Source of the DNA: Artocarpus heterophyllus
Taxonomy: Eukaryota > Streptophyta > Magnoliopsida > Rosales > Moraceae
DNA length: 64,000 nt
Direction: 5' to 3'
NCBI GenBank assembly: GCA_025403435.1
Contig: CM046331.1
Coordinates: 28,376,459-28,440,458, forward strand
How positions within the stretch are numbered: position 1 is the first letter of the stretch; every line of letters begins with the position of its first letter. The position numbers and the translations under genes are program-made. Under the pieces are notes generated by a model. It did not search any database and was not told the origin of the DNA. It saw only the letters and a list, made by a program, of their open reading frames with translations. Shown here one piece after another: positions 9,862-22,583 of this stretch.

Positions 9862-12800
9862 GAAGGAGAATTCTAATAAAGTATAGAGTACAAGAAAGAT
9901 TGTGTGGACGAGACTTTACCCTTCTACTGTTTTGACCATCCGATCTTTATCAGGCTCCATCCACTTCTCATATTTTTTTAATAGGGTATGTTTGCGACAT
10001 GATCTAACGATTTGTGATCATGCCTTATTAAATAAGTACTTTTTCATTCCTTACCGTATAATTCTCTCATTCTCTGTGTCAATTAATAATAATAAATAAT
10101 GCCCTGGAATTTGATTGGTTTTGGTCAGAGTTTGTCAGCGTTGAAAGACCTCGTATGGTTCACAAAACACGTGGCACAGATTAATAGTTACGTACTAAAT
10201 GTGATGTAAACCTGAAGCTACATACCTACCACGTGCAATGTTCAAAGAAAAATACACCATATGTTATTTTTTAAAATATATATATTTTTTTATTTCACCA
10301 AAAAATATATATATATTTTTTACGAAAAGAGATTCCACAAAAAAAAAAACATAGTGATTCATCCTAGAATTTCTTTTCAAGTAACATCGAGCAGCTTTGT
10401 TTTTGTTTTTGTTTTTTTAATTTTTTATTTGAAAAGTAACGACGTTCGGAAAAAGTCATTTTATTTTAAAGGTAATAGGGTTTTCGAGCCGTCCGATACA
10501 AGAAGTAGGGCCTACCTTTTATGTCTGAGAGGGTCAAAACGTAGTGAAATTTTTTAAATATTATTTATTTTTAAGGATTCTTTTAAGATACATATCTTTG
10601 TTGGTAGGCTTATTTTTTGACCGTTAATTTCTTTCTATAGATCTATAATTAAAAGACAAAGTCTTATAAGCAGGTTAACCTTCAATGTTCATCGACAAAA
10701 TCCATTTTTTTCTTAAACTTTTACATGTGGAGATCATAAAAAATTATATTTATAATATTATAGGATTATTTTCGTAAAACATCCTTGAATTATGTACACT
10801 AATTTATTAAGCCCCTTAAAATTTTAAAAGCATTCACTTTACCCTCTGATCTATCGAAATGCCTCAACAATAGTCTTTCGTCACTACTATATACCAGTCT
10901 GACGGAATTAGATTGGCTCTCTCCTTTGTTCACACGAAACATCTTGCAAGGTTTGATAAATTGAATTAAAAAGTTTGGGCATGTCTGTGGTCCCTACCCC
11001 TAAAGCTGCAGGCCGTCCAAATCAACATAATATTTTTTTATAAAAAAAACAATATATTATATTAAATACAACATCAAATTTAGTTATCTAATATTGTTAT
11101 ATATTTTATTATACAAGAGGATATATGCTATATTTTTATTATGCAGATACTAAATTAAAAAATATAAAAAATATAAAATAACTATACTTCTTTTTTAGAA
11201 ACATGTGTTAGGGAACCATTTGGTTCAAAGATAAACTGGTGTTAGAAAATGTTAAAAGAAAGAATATATTTAAACAATTAGTCTAAATTAAAATTTTCAA
11301 TTCACATTTATTTGTTACAGTAAAAATTATTCATTTTTTCTTTTTCACTCTTCAAACTCAAGTTTAAAAATCTCATAACTTTTTCATTTCAACTTCGATT
11401 GAGGCGTTTTTTTTTTCTATGTATTCAAAATGAAAAGAAAAACAACTATCCATATTGCCAATGAAAATTTATCATATACATTAAGATTTTTTTTTAGTTT
11501 TGTTAGAAAATAATATCAATTCAAACTAATATTTTGAGTATCCATGCAAACACCAATTAAATAATTTGGACTAATTGTTCGAATGTATTTTTTCTTTTAA
11601 CGTTGTCAAACACCAATTTGTGTTTGGACTGCATTCTTCGGTCCAAGCTATGATTCTAAACGGAGTCGCAATGTTTTTTTTTTTTAAAAAGTATAGCTAT
11701 TTCAAAATTTACATATTTTCTAATTTGGTGTCTTTACATTAAAGATATGGTATATATTTTCTTTTAGAATAAAATATATAATAATATTAGATTATCAAAA
11801 CTTGATATTATGTTTAATATAACAACGTTATTATTCTATAAAAAAAATGTTGCGTCGGTTTGAACGCCTAAAAATTTTTTATGGATGAAACAACATACAC
11901 TTTTTTATCTAGTAAATTTTAATTTGGACATCTTATCCAACTTCTTCATTTGCACTTTGTCTCTCCAAAAAAAAAAAGAAAAAAAAAAGAAAAAAGAGCA
12001 AAACCATATCCAACTAAAATTTTGTTTAATACACTGCTAAGGAAAGCCAAAACTTCAAACATTTCTTTCAAAAATTCAAAAATAAAAAAATTTTGAGACC
12101 TTCGTTGGTATTGGGGGAGCTCCTGAACTTCATCTAGTAGGGGCGGGCTTCCGTCATGCGGTGAGGTGGTCGCATCGGAGTTCCGGGATGGGCGCACAGA
12201 GACGAGATGACGAGGGTGTTTAGAGCGTGGTAGAAAGTTGCAAGGGATAGTTGGCCGTGGGAGGCAGAGATTTTCAGGTTTTTTGTTTTATATCTTTTTT
12301 TTTTCAAGAACCAATCCTTTTTGGCATTAATTATCTTTTCTTCAAAAATAAAAAAATAAGATTTAATCTTAATATTTTAGCATCAGCAATATTTTCTTCA
12401 AAAATAAATTACAAGATTCAATCTTATTATACAAATGCCATTCATTTATTAAAAAAAAGAGAGGGGTATAATAAATTCGAGTGCATAATCCAACGAAACT
12501 AGTTTTGTTTATATTTATGCTTTTAAGAAATTATGTACTATCTTTATCTTTTTAGCAGTCACTTTTGGATGATGAAAGAGACAAAAATATCCAAACAAAA
12601 AAAAAAATAAAATCAAAAGTGAAGCATTGCTCATTCTCATTTTGAGAGTGGCAGTTACTTTTTCTTTTTATTTGATTTTTTTTAATTTTTAAAATCCTTT
12701 TATTTTTCATTAGGAAAATATGCATATTTGTTTAGGCAAAGATCGAGAAAAGATGAATACTTAGCATGTATTTAAAATATGAAGATATAAATTTGTAACA

Positions 12801-13776
12801 CTTTAAAATAAAGCTATTGATTTCTTGACACCTTTAAAATACATGGTACAAAATTTTAAAAAAAACTTTCTGAAAAGTTCTTCTAGCTAGTTTTTTTAAT
12901 TCATTTTTTCCTTTTAGTGTTGGTCTTTTTGTAGTTAAAATCAGCTGTTGATTGAGAATTAACAAAAATGGAGTGTAAATTATCAATTTTAAACGTATAA
13001 ATGTGTAATGATCCAGAATATAGACTAATGTTTACATAACCTCAATATTCAAAGTAAACGAATGTTAACAAAGTCAGTTTCTCAATGTGACAAGTTTTTT
13101 CAAAAATGACATGGGCCAAGTGAAATTTTGCTTGGAATATTGTTGAAATATATGAACATAATAATTTTGAACACGTATTTTGTTTTTCATTTCTTCAAAG
13201 AAAACGTTTGAGAAAATTTGGTCAGATTGCGTAATTTGGAAGAAAGTCAGAAACTTTTAACAAGGGCGACATATTTTTTTGACTATAATTAATTGCCCAA
13301 GAGAAAAGGATATTTATGGCACTTACGCCGACGCCGTTTTTGACTGAACGCTCAATGAAGTAAACGTTGGCGTATTATATTTGAATGAACAAATTGCATA
13401 CGCTGAATGAAGTAAATGACAACAAGACGGAAGGAAGAGGTCACTGGCTTAACCGGTGGGAGCATGGGAACTGATATCACGATCAAGGATATAGATTGGT
13501 TTACGATTAAGCAATTTCAATTAATCTTTTTTTGTCTATTTGACATTAGCTGGATCTAACCAATTTTTTAATTAAAAACAGTATAAAACTAGTGTAAAGT
13601 TTTCACATGTTACAATATTTACAATTTTAAATAATGATTCTTACCATCATGTCAAAGAAAAGGAAATATGCCCGGCATTGAAGGGAGTTTCCTCTAGTTC
13701 AGTGGCAAGAGAATCCCGTAGAAAAGTAAAGAAGGGATGCTCATATGGTACCTAATCATATAGTATCTAAGCTAAG
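9862..13776. other. Intergenic region upstream of the synthase small subunit
   Basis: Mostly AT-rich, with no supported gene. It includes the rest of the small-subunit promoter region and a GC-richer patch at about 12112-12260 whose minus-strand frame reads MRPSRNSDATTSPHDGSPPL and then runs into low-complexity sequence; this could be a relic of a first exon or promoter. I recognise no family there. Confidence 0.55.
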
Positions 13777-14567
13777 TAGTTTTATGAAATCAGTGTGAAT
13801 ACGAGTCGCTTCGGTTCAACTAAGACCATGATTCTTGAATTTTTACATAAATCTAGGGTCGGCAATTTTGGACACGGCACGATGATACGATACGAAAATG
13901 ATACGAAATAAACGGGTTTGAACCGCATGTTTATTAATTGTGTTATAAATGGGTTGGCACGAATAACACGAAAATAAACAGGTTGGATTCATGCTAACAC
14001 GCTAAACACGCCTTAACACGTTTAATTAAACGGGTCGTAAACATGTTGACACGACACGACCCGCCCATTTATAATACATTTAAACTTAAAAATAAAAATA
14101 TTTGAAATATTTATAGTAGATTAGTATTAATTAGATATTATGTTTTTGTTAATTTTCTTGATTGTTTTTTTTAATTTTTTTAATTGGGTCATAAACGTGT
14201 CATATGCGTGTTGTTATCATGTCAACCCGTCACGACGCGCTTAATAATCGTGTTAATCATGTCACGTCGTGTTATACGTGCTATAGACGTGTCGTGTTCG
14301 TGTTTGTATTTCTAGCACGTTTATTAATCGTGTCGGGTTCGTATTCGGACTAAACGTGCCGACACGAACACGGCACGAACATGATTTTGCCACCTCTACA
14401 TAAATCAAGAGCGAGAAAAGGAAGTTTTCCAATTATGAACTCAAACCCACTAGTTTTATGAAATCAGTGTGAATACGAGTCTCTCCGGTTCAACTAAGAC
14501 CATGATTCCTGAATTTTTACGTAAATCAAGAGCGAGAAAAGGAAGTTTTCCAATTATTGACTCAAAT
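13777..14567. repeat. Tandem duplication (~120-bp unit), first copy split by a hAT-like insertion
   Basis: Copy 1 is 13777-13853 plus 14399-14450, and copy 2 is 14451-14567. Both read TAGTTTTATGAAATCAGTGT, then GGTTCAACTAAGACCATGAT, then AAATCAAGAGCGAGAAAAGG. Copy 1 is interrupted exactly at an 8-bp target duplication. Copy 2 keeps the uninterrupted sequence (TTTTTACGTAAATCAAGAGC). Confidence 0.92.
13854..14398. mobile_element. Non-autonomous hAT-like element (545 bp) with perfect 8-bp target duplication
   Basis: The 5' end TAGGGTCGGCAATTTTGG and the 3' end, read on the opposite strand as TAGAGGTGGCAAAATC, form imperfect terminal inverted repeats. The flanks are CATAAATC on both sides (13846-13853 and 14399-14406). 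Subterminal regions are rich in CACGACACG/ACACGGCACG motifs, typical of transposase-binding repeats in such elements. There is no transposase frame, so movement would need a partner elsewhere. Confidence 0.9.
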
Positions 14568-15780
14568 CGATTGTCAAACCCTATTCATTCAATATGGAGG
14601 TACTTGACATACGCTCAAAGAAATAAATGACAAGTTAATGAGATGTAGTATTATATTTGACTAAACAACAAACATACGCTAAATGGAAAAAGACAGGTCA
14701 GTGAGATGTGTTATACACGGCATTATTCTGGTTGTGGAATTAGAATATGCTTGAATTTGTGAATATTTTAAATAAATGGCGTCTGGAATTTTGTTAGCTT
14801 TTGGTTTAAACCAATTTTGTTATACTATTTTCTTTCATAAAATTTAATTGCTATAATATTTTTAGTTCAAACTATTGATTTGAACGCCTTATACAATAAA
14901 TAAATGTGATTATATAGTATAGAATATGGTATAATTATGATCTTTGTGATTATGATCATCTTTAAAATATTTTGAAAATTGTTCTTGAGTTTCAGCTCCA
15001 ACATAATAATGTGTAATATGGGATTGGGCCGCATTAATGTCGTCAAGTAAGCTAAAAAAAGGGAGTAAATTGGGTAATAGATCACTTTTTTGCTACCATT
15101 ATTATGTCCTATCTCTTTTTTATTTTATTTTTTCCTTTTGAGCTATACCATTTCCTTTGACTAAAAAAGCCAAAATGTCATTGTCTAATCTTTATCTAAA
15201 ATACTTAGAAATAATAGTGCTTTTATATTTCTTAGTAGTGCTATATTTTAAACTTGCTCATAAAAATGATGTAATTAACAAGCAATAGCACAAAAACAGT
15301 ATTTCTCAAATTGACCCCCAAAATGGGAGTACCTTGAGAAAATTAGAAAGTGTACCCCCCTAATAACTCACACAAGAGATCTAGAGGAACAACCTTCAAA
15401 TCTTTATAGCCCTCCTTGAATATTGGTATTGTTGTCCCTCCTTAATCTTTTTATCTTTCGAATCTAACTATAATACTGTTAACAATAAAGTTTCATATTA
15501 TGAACGTTAAGCCACTGAATCAGTTGTCACAGTCGTTTACCGAAGGTCACCCGTCATTAGTGGCAGAGAGAGAAATTTTTTTAAGAAAGTATAATAGAAC
15601 AAAATTTTAAACCAAAATTGCAACGTATTAATATATATTTTATTTGTCCTTATTTTGACTTTCATTTTATCTATTTTGTTTTTCTTCAAAATAAACTAAG
15701 CATGTTTCAGAATTTAATCAACTTTTTAAAACTCAGAAACCAAAAATATATGCATCTAAAGTATTATAGATGGTTTTTGG
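14568..15780. other. Intergenic DNA between two hAT-like elements
   Basis: No gene seen. A degraded inverted-repeat segment near 14800-14892 (TTTTGTTATACTATTTTCTTTCATAAAATTT core, with GATTTGAACGCC at the right end) resembles the family at 8456. The segment 14590-14720 repeats words seen near 13340-13440, such as CATACGCT and AATGACAA. Confidence 0.5.
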
Positions 15781-16584
15781 TAGGGCTGTACAAAAACCGT
15801 CCCGCACTCGCCAACCGCTCGCGTCCGCGCCCGCCCATCTCAAAAAAAATGGGTTTACGTTAGCAACCCACTGGTGGGTGGGTTTGGTTTTAAGTTTTTG
15901 AGGGCGGGTTCAACTTGGACCCGCCCGCCTATATATTTTTTTAAAAAAACTTATCATTTATTTGATTTTGTTCTTATTTTAGAGATGATTGAACAATCCA
16001 ACACTTCAAGCATGAGCTCAGTTGCCTCTTGACATATTAGAAACTAGAAATTCTCTTATTATTTTGTGAAGTGATCACAATTCAAATCAAGTAAGTTAGT
16101 AGAAAAAACCCTAAAAGAAAAAGAACACTTGACTTTGTTCATCATTTCATTTGTAGCATTCTATTATTTTCGAACCCAGTGAATAGGCTTTAATCTTTAT
16201 GGACTCTTGACTTTGTTCATCACTTTATATGTAGGTGATGTTTCTTATTGCAGTGAATGCTTATGTTTCTTAATTTGTACTTTTGAATATGGTCACTGTC
16301 TTTAAGCATCAAACTTGTTGGGAATGCTTTATGTATTACCATCTTATATTTTCTACAAATTTTCTTCACTTTTCAAAAAAAAGGTCCAAAAAATTACATT
16401 GGGCAATAGTATATGTCTAAACCGCCTCAACCTGCCCGCACCCGCCCGCAACCACCCAAAACCAAACCAAAACCGCCCGTCATGTGGTGGGCGGTTTGCG
16501 GGTTGGTTAATCGCCAACTCGCCATCTAAAAAAACCTCACCGCACTCGCCCAAAAACCATCAAACAGCCCGCCGTTCACCCCTA
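15781..16584. mobile_element. Non-autonomous hAT-like element (804 bp) with perfect 8-bp target duplication
   Basis: Begins TAGGGCTGTACA and ends CGTTCACCCCTA, whose opposite strand is TAGGGGTGAACG. GTTTTTGG lies directly on both sides (15773-15780 and 16585-16592). GC-rich subterminal blocks contain repeated CCCGC/CGCACTCGCC words at both ends. The interior is AT-rich, and no transposase-like frame is present. Confidence 0.9.
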
Positions 16585-16679
16585 GTTTTTGGTTTATTTG
16601 GGGTTTTAAGTTTAAAATATGAGTATATTTAACAATTCTACGTCCATAATGAAGTTTAACAACCAATGAGTATCTTGAT

Positions 16680-16795
16680 ATGGTGTTTGAAAATGTAAGT
16701 GAGAGTCAAAATTTTTGGTTCCTATAGCATAAAGCTATCATATGTTATAGTATTTTTAACCCAAAATTGGTTCTACTAGTACTCTCAAACACCCT
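16680..16795. mobile_element. MITE-like element, GGTGTTTG family
   Basis: Starts ATGGTGTTTGA and ends TCAAACACCCT. It contains the family core (AAGCTATCATATGTTATAGTA) and an inner GGTTC/TTGGTTCT pair. The target duplication is not resolved. Relatives in this window are at about 27480, 27905, 32118, 33953, 40795, 44697, 53528, 54925 and 63445. Confidence 0.6.
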
Positions 16796-18515
16796 ATTAA
16801 GTCTGGTGTGATATAGCTCCACCCCAGTTGGTCATCAATGTTAGAGTGTGGTGACCTGAATTCAGTTTGGTCGACCCAAAAAACTCGCGGTGCGACAAAT
16901 TGTAGTGAAAAATAAAAGTGGGATTTTTCATGAGATCTGTGGTGGTAGCAGAGGGATCGGGCTGACCTGATCTCGTAGGGCTTTATCATTAGTGAATTTT
17001 GAGCTTTCCTAGCGCCTCTGTTCTTGTGGTACGGACCGTTGTTGTTAGGCTATTTAGTTTAGGTTTTTGGGCCCATAGGGTTTTACCTATACCTATATAT
17101 ATGATGTATTACGTTAGGGCTTTATCATTAGCGAATTTTGAGCCTCCCTAGCGCCTCCATTATAATCTTTACGAGTTTAGTGATTTTCTTCTTCTCTATT
17201 CGTGGTTTTTTTTTGTTTTAAGTTTTCACATAAATTTTTTACATGTTTTTATTTTTTATTTCTATCGTATTAATTTCACAACAATCTACTTGTCCAAATC
17301 GATCGCTTGATTCAGTGAGAAACCACTGGATGTCGATTCATGTGTCAGTCGTTAGTCATGTATTGAATAACTACAAGTCATTTGCAAGAAGGGGTCGCTG
17401 AAAAACAATAGGCGATCACACCTTGGACTTAGTCACCAATAAATGACCAAACAACTTTCACCAACAACATTAAATTTCTGTTAGACTTGGATCTACAAGT
17501 GCATGCATCGCGGAATAGACACACGCAAGAAACCAACATCATTGTCAAGATCATGCCTAGATCCAAGGTTACTTTTGTGGATGTGTTGCTGGATAAGACC
17601 AATTTTCAATGTCGGCGTGAGACCTCCGATCGTAGTGAAGCTAGGAATTTTTTTAATACATAGTTATATATTTTAATGATTGAATAAAAATACGTTAATA
17701 TTTTTTTCTTGTAAAATAAAAGGCACAACATGTTTTAAATATTCAATAACAACATGGTTAATTTTTTTATAAAATAAGGGCAAATATAATAGTTTTGGAA
17801 AAAAATTTATAATAAATTACAATTTTTAAAAATTACGTGTCCCATTCAAGATAACTTGCCTTGGTAAGTGACCTCGGGAGGGCCACACTGCTCTAGCCAC
17901 CCACCATGATTTTGCTCCCATTAGCTAAATGTTTCAAAAAAGTTAGGGCACGGATCTAAGACTATGAAGGACGGCATAAATCTAAGTGGATATTAAAGGA
18001 GGGATACATTACAAAATTAAGATTAGCATATAATGATATTTTTACCATTGTATTAGGCAGCTATTATCTTAAAAATGTTAATTGAACAAACCATCCTCTT
18101 GAGATAAGGTGGGTTGTGATTGGAAGTTTAGATAATAACCTTCGGAGGGAAAAAAAAAAGTTACTTTTTGTTTGAAATATGGCAACTCAGAAGTCAACAA
18201 AAATGACTGCTCTCTACTTGAAACCCAACTCCGCTCTCAGTCAAAACACCCATTGATCTCCGCCTTATTCAACACCGTTCATCTTCACCATAAACCCTAC
18301 AATGCCCAACAACCAGGCAAAATATTTTCAACAACAAATTCATAATCACTCTCCTTAATTCTATACCACATTCCTTTAAAGTTCTAGGTATGTACTGCTA
18401 CGTTTTTTTTAGTCTCAAATTTTTTAAATGATACGTCACAACTTACTTAGCAGGCAGTGTGAAGTTTGACTTGAGACAGGGAAAGTTGAAAAAGTAATCC
18501 AAGTCCGTAAATAGT
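16796..18515. other. Intergenic region with a short direct repeat
   Basis: A ~44-bp direct repeat occurs at 16977-17021 and 17116-17159 (shared GGGCTTTATCATTAG, GAATTTTGAGC, CCTAGCGCCTC). A 25-codon open frame begins at 18179 but has no support. No gene recognised. Confidence 0.5.
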
Positions 18516-19489
18516 AATAGTAAAAGATTCGCTTAGGGCATTCAACACATTAAATTTGATCATTATTACCACTGGGTAAAAGGCAGATCTATTGGTTATG
18601 ACTTGGATGTCAGAAAGCAACTCCCTGAAATAACCTATCATACACACAAATTTAACACGACATTAACTATACGGTACCGACAGTACGCTTCCATGAATGT
18701 GTGTAGCTTGCTTTCATGTCACTCCGATCAGCCTTGAGTATTGTACTTTATCTACCATATTTTAGTAACAGGCTCCGCGCGTGTGTTAACCAAAAAAAAA
18801 ACTTAAAAATTTTAAAAAAACATTTTTCAAAAGAAAAATAGGAAAAAAAATTTTGGGACAAAAAAGGAAAATAATTTTTAAAATTTTTTTTCCAAAGTTA
18901 AAAAAATATTTCAACTGAAAAATTAAAAAAAATTTCGTAAAAAGAAAGGCGAAACATTTTAAATGTCAAATGTCTTAAGAGCATTGTGCAAAACTTATTC
19001 TTACTTTATATATATGTTAAAGATTTAATCAATATCATCGTTCTTTATCTTAGGAATTTTTATGATGTAATAAGGTGTTTTAGGAATTAGATTAGCCTTT
19101 TAACAATTGATATGTGGGTGAAAGCATTCTGTATCACATGCCATAAATTATTAATGTAAGCAGTCCCAAATAGAATCATTAAAATGTTAATATGGTGGTT
19201 AAAACCCCAAGCTCCACCTTCTCCACCGAAGAGATTTCCCTTTATCTACCATAAATATATTTTAGTGTTCCACTTCCTCTGACATTATATTTAATAATAT
19301 CGTTCGGGGGCTTGAATGATCTTTCATGATCCACTGTACAATAATAACCCCACATCCTTGTGATTTACAATTTTCCAAAGGATTAAATTCAACTAATTTA
19401 TTCCATTCCGTTCCTCATCGACTTGGCAAGATAAACAAAAAAATATTCCTTAGTAGTGAGTAACATGTAGCAATATACATCCATTATAC

Positions 19490-19528
<39 letters not shown>

Positions 19529-20500
19529 AAGATTCGGTTAGGGCTTTCAACACATTACATTTGATCCTAATTACGACCCCAAAAATGGTAGGTCTATTGG
19601 TGATGGCTTGGATCTCAGAAACCAACTCTCTGAAAAAACCTATCATACACACAATTATTTGATACGACACATCGTTATGCTCACATGAATGCGTGTAGAT
19701 TGCTTTCATGTCATGACTCTGATCAGCCTTAGTATTGTACTTTATCTACCACATTTTATATTTTATTTAATCAATATCATGGTTCTTTATCTTAAGAATT
19801 TTTACAGTAAAGCAGGTGTTTTAGTTATCGAATTAACTTTTTAAGAATCAATTGATCTATAACTGAAAACAATTTTATATCACGTATGGTAAATTTTTAA
19901 TGTGAACAGTCACAGATAAAACCTTTACAATGTTAACACGATGACTAAAACACCAAGCTCCACCTTCTCCATTGAAAAGATTTTCCTTTATCTACCATAT
20001 TTTATATTTTACTTAATTAATATTATCGTCCTTTATCTTGGGAACTTTCATGGTAGAGTATGATGTTTTAATTATGGGATTAACTTTTTAACAACCAACA
20101 TATCTTTAATTAAAAACAATTATATATCACATATCGTAAATTTTTAACGTGAACAATTACGGATGGATGTATTAATATGTTAATATAATGACTAAAACAT
20201 CAAGCTTCTCCTCCTCCACCGAAAAGATTTTCCTTTATCTACCATGCGTATATTTTAGCGTTCCCCTTCCTCTGACAGTATAATTAATAATATCGCTCGG
20301 GTGCTTGAATGATCTTTCATGATCCACTGTACGATAGTAACCCCACATCCTTCTGATTTACAATTTCCCAAAGGATTAAATTCAACTAATTTAGTTCATT
20401 TCCATTACTCATCGACTTGGTAAAATAAAAAAATAATAATCCGTAGTACTTAGTAATATGTAACAGTGTACATACATACGTACATATATATTTATATGTA
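18516..20500. repeat. Tandemly duplicated ~1-kb tract with uneven internal expansion
   Basis: Copy 1 is about 18516-19527 and copy 2 about 19528-20500. Each begins with a block containing TCAACACATTA, ATCATACACACAA and GATCAGCCTT (18516-18765 and 19528-19755). Each ends with a block containing GGCTTGAATGATCTTTCATG or near match, CCCCACATCC and TCATCGACTTGG (19250-19500 and 20245-20480). Between them a ~240-bp unit (TTTATCTTA ... AAGCTCCACCTTCTCCA ... TTTATCTACCAT) occurs once in copy 1 (19008-19240) and twice in copy 2 (19755-20000 and 20001-20240). Copy 1 also carries an A/T low-complexity insert at 18790-19000. Confidence 0.8.
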
Positions 20501-21715
20501 TATATTACAAATGTCGATTTCGTAGTTCATGTGCAAACAAAATGTACACCCTGACATATATTTAATTCCTAGCTATATGCGCGTCCATGATGTTTATTGT
20601 ATTTATTTATGTTCTTGCTTGCAATAACTTATATTGATTTCTTCCAAAATGTTCAAGTTATTTGTGATGAGTTTTTGAGGTTTCTCTCTTTAAATAGCAG
20701 GATTTAATAATATTTAGAGTAGAGAGCGATAAACAGCAAATGTCTTTTTTAAATGTAGTAATTAAAATTTTCACCTAGGAAATTTTCTATTTACCCCATC
20801 AAAATTATTTTCAAATTTTAAATGTAGTAAATAAATTTTTCAGCTAGGAAATATTTTCAAATTTTTATAGGGATACTTCACATCAAAATTATTAGACGAG
20901 GCACACCTTTAATTGTACGTAAATAACCCTTCTCTACTTCTTTACTATTATTTGTCCTTTAATTTTAGAAACAAGTCTCGATCAACCGAAATTAATTAAT
21001 TAAGGGAGGATTTTTATTCAACCAAAACAAATATTTAGATTGTAGCTATAGATCCTATAAAAATATCAAAATGGATATAACAAACTAATATTCATTACAA
21101 TATATAACAATTTAAACATGTAGTTATATTAATTTGTTCGCTGGTGTGTAAATATATAAACCTCACAAAGGGAGGAAAATGGAGCTAGGTCCACAAGAAA
21201 TAAATCTAGATTGGCTCTTTCAAAATGCCCTTCTACATAAAACAGTATTTAATCTCTTCTGATTGATACTATAAAATCAATTTTTTATGTCAATTTCTGA
21301 TCCCCTGAATGCCTTTAGATCTAACCAAAAAAAAAAATCATATAAACAAAGTTCACAGGAGTATACGAAATTCATTTTATTTATAATTTAAAGATTAAAA
21401 CAAAAAAAAATAGATGATAAAAAAGGAGAGAATATTTGATTGAGATCCTAGAAATTTCTTCCTTTACCTTAGAAAGAACAATCTAAATTATAATGTGAAT
21501 CCACTTGATTAAGTGAACTTGAATCGCTATATTGTGAGTTCTATAAAATATATAATTAAGGTATATGGATACGGACCCACACTTTTAATTATTGTAATAG
21601 ATAAATACCGTATGGCATATACGTGTATTGTGTTTGCAAGAACGTGAATCACATGATTAACTTTTCAAAAACAGCAAATTTGATTCCTCAGAGTGGAATA
21701 TTAATTTCTCTCCAC

Positions 21716-21749
21716 TAAGGATGGAACCTACTGGGAGGTTCCATCCTTA
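21716..21749. repeat. Perfect 14-bp inverted repeat with 6-nt loop
   Basis: TAAGGATGGAACCT (21716-21729) is exactly complementary to AGGTTCCATCCTTA (21736-21749), separated by ACTGGG. It is GC-richer than its surroundings. Function unknown; it could be the remnant core of a foldback element. Confidence 0.85.
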
Positions 21750-22077
21750 CTAATGGCAAAATTGTCATATACATATATATATATATATATATGTGTGTGT
21801 TTATATTGTATATCTTGGGTAAATCACTAAAAGAATATGGTATATATAGACATGTTTTGGTTTCACATCTTTTGAAGGGATAAAGTTCCCCTTAAGATAA
21901 TCTAAAATATCATGTCTATTCTAAACCCATATGTTTGTCTAGATCACTGACAATCATCTTTTTAATTAATAATCCCGTGCTTTTTCTACCAACTAGATTA
22001 ATGTCGGATCTGACCGTACGTAGCTATAGCTACATTACAACAGATTCATAGTAATTGTATACAAACGCGTTTTTGCT

Positions 22078-22078
22078 C

Positions 22079-22114
<36 letters not shown>

Positions 22115-22115
22115 T
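22078..22115. repeat. (TA)n microsatellite
   Basis: A run of TA dinucleotides with one interruption (TATATACATATAT). Confidence 0.85.
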
Positions 22116-22583
22116 TGTGAACCCCAAACCAACCCCAATACCGCCGAAAACCCACTTGCTTCAAATAAAATATAAAAAGTAAATCAAGGAGCTTTTATTA
22201 TGCCTCTCTTTTTCAAACATTGTGGACTACGTATTGAATGATCCCCGCCGATTTGATTTCTGTCCATATCATACCTCTGGCTGCTAGTTGGGCCGGTTCG
22301 ATGGCATTTATATGAATTAGCTGTTTTTATCCCTCTATAAAACATGACAAAATAAACAACATGATCTTATTATAATAATATATTCTACTAGATTGATAGA
22401 TAGAAACTCGAGTACACATGCACACACTCATGCTTTTACTAGTACTGCAAACCACAAACCCTAGGTTGACTAAGAAGAGAGCCTTACAATAAAAAAAAAT
22501 TAAAATTAAAATTAAAACAAAAAACAAAACGACCCGTACATGTGTATATATATATTTTTATATATTTAAATAACAACAGAATT

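Larger units (their letters stand above)
20501..22583. other. Intergenic region downstream of the ketoacyl-CoA synthase
   Basis: AT-rich; includes a 14-bp stem-loop (21716-21749) and TA microsatellites near 21770-21792 and 22078-22115. The last part is the presumed 3' UTR of the minus-strand synthase. No gene seen. Confidence 0.6.
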
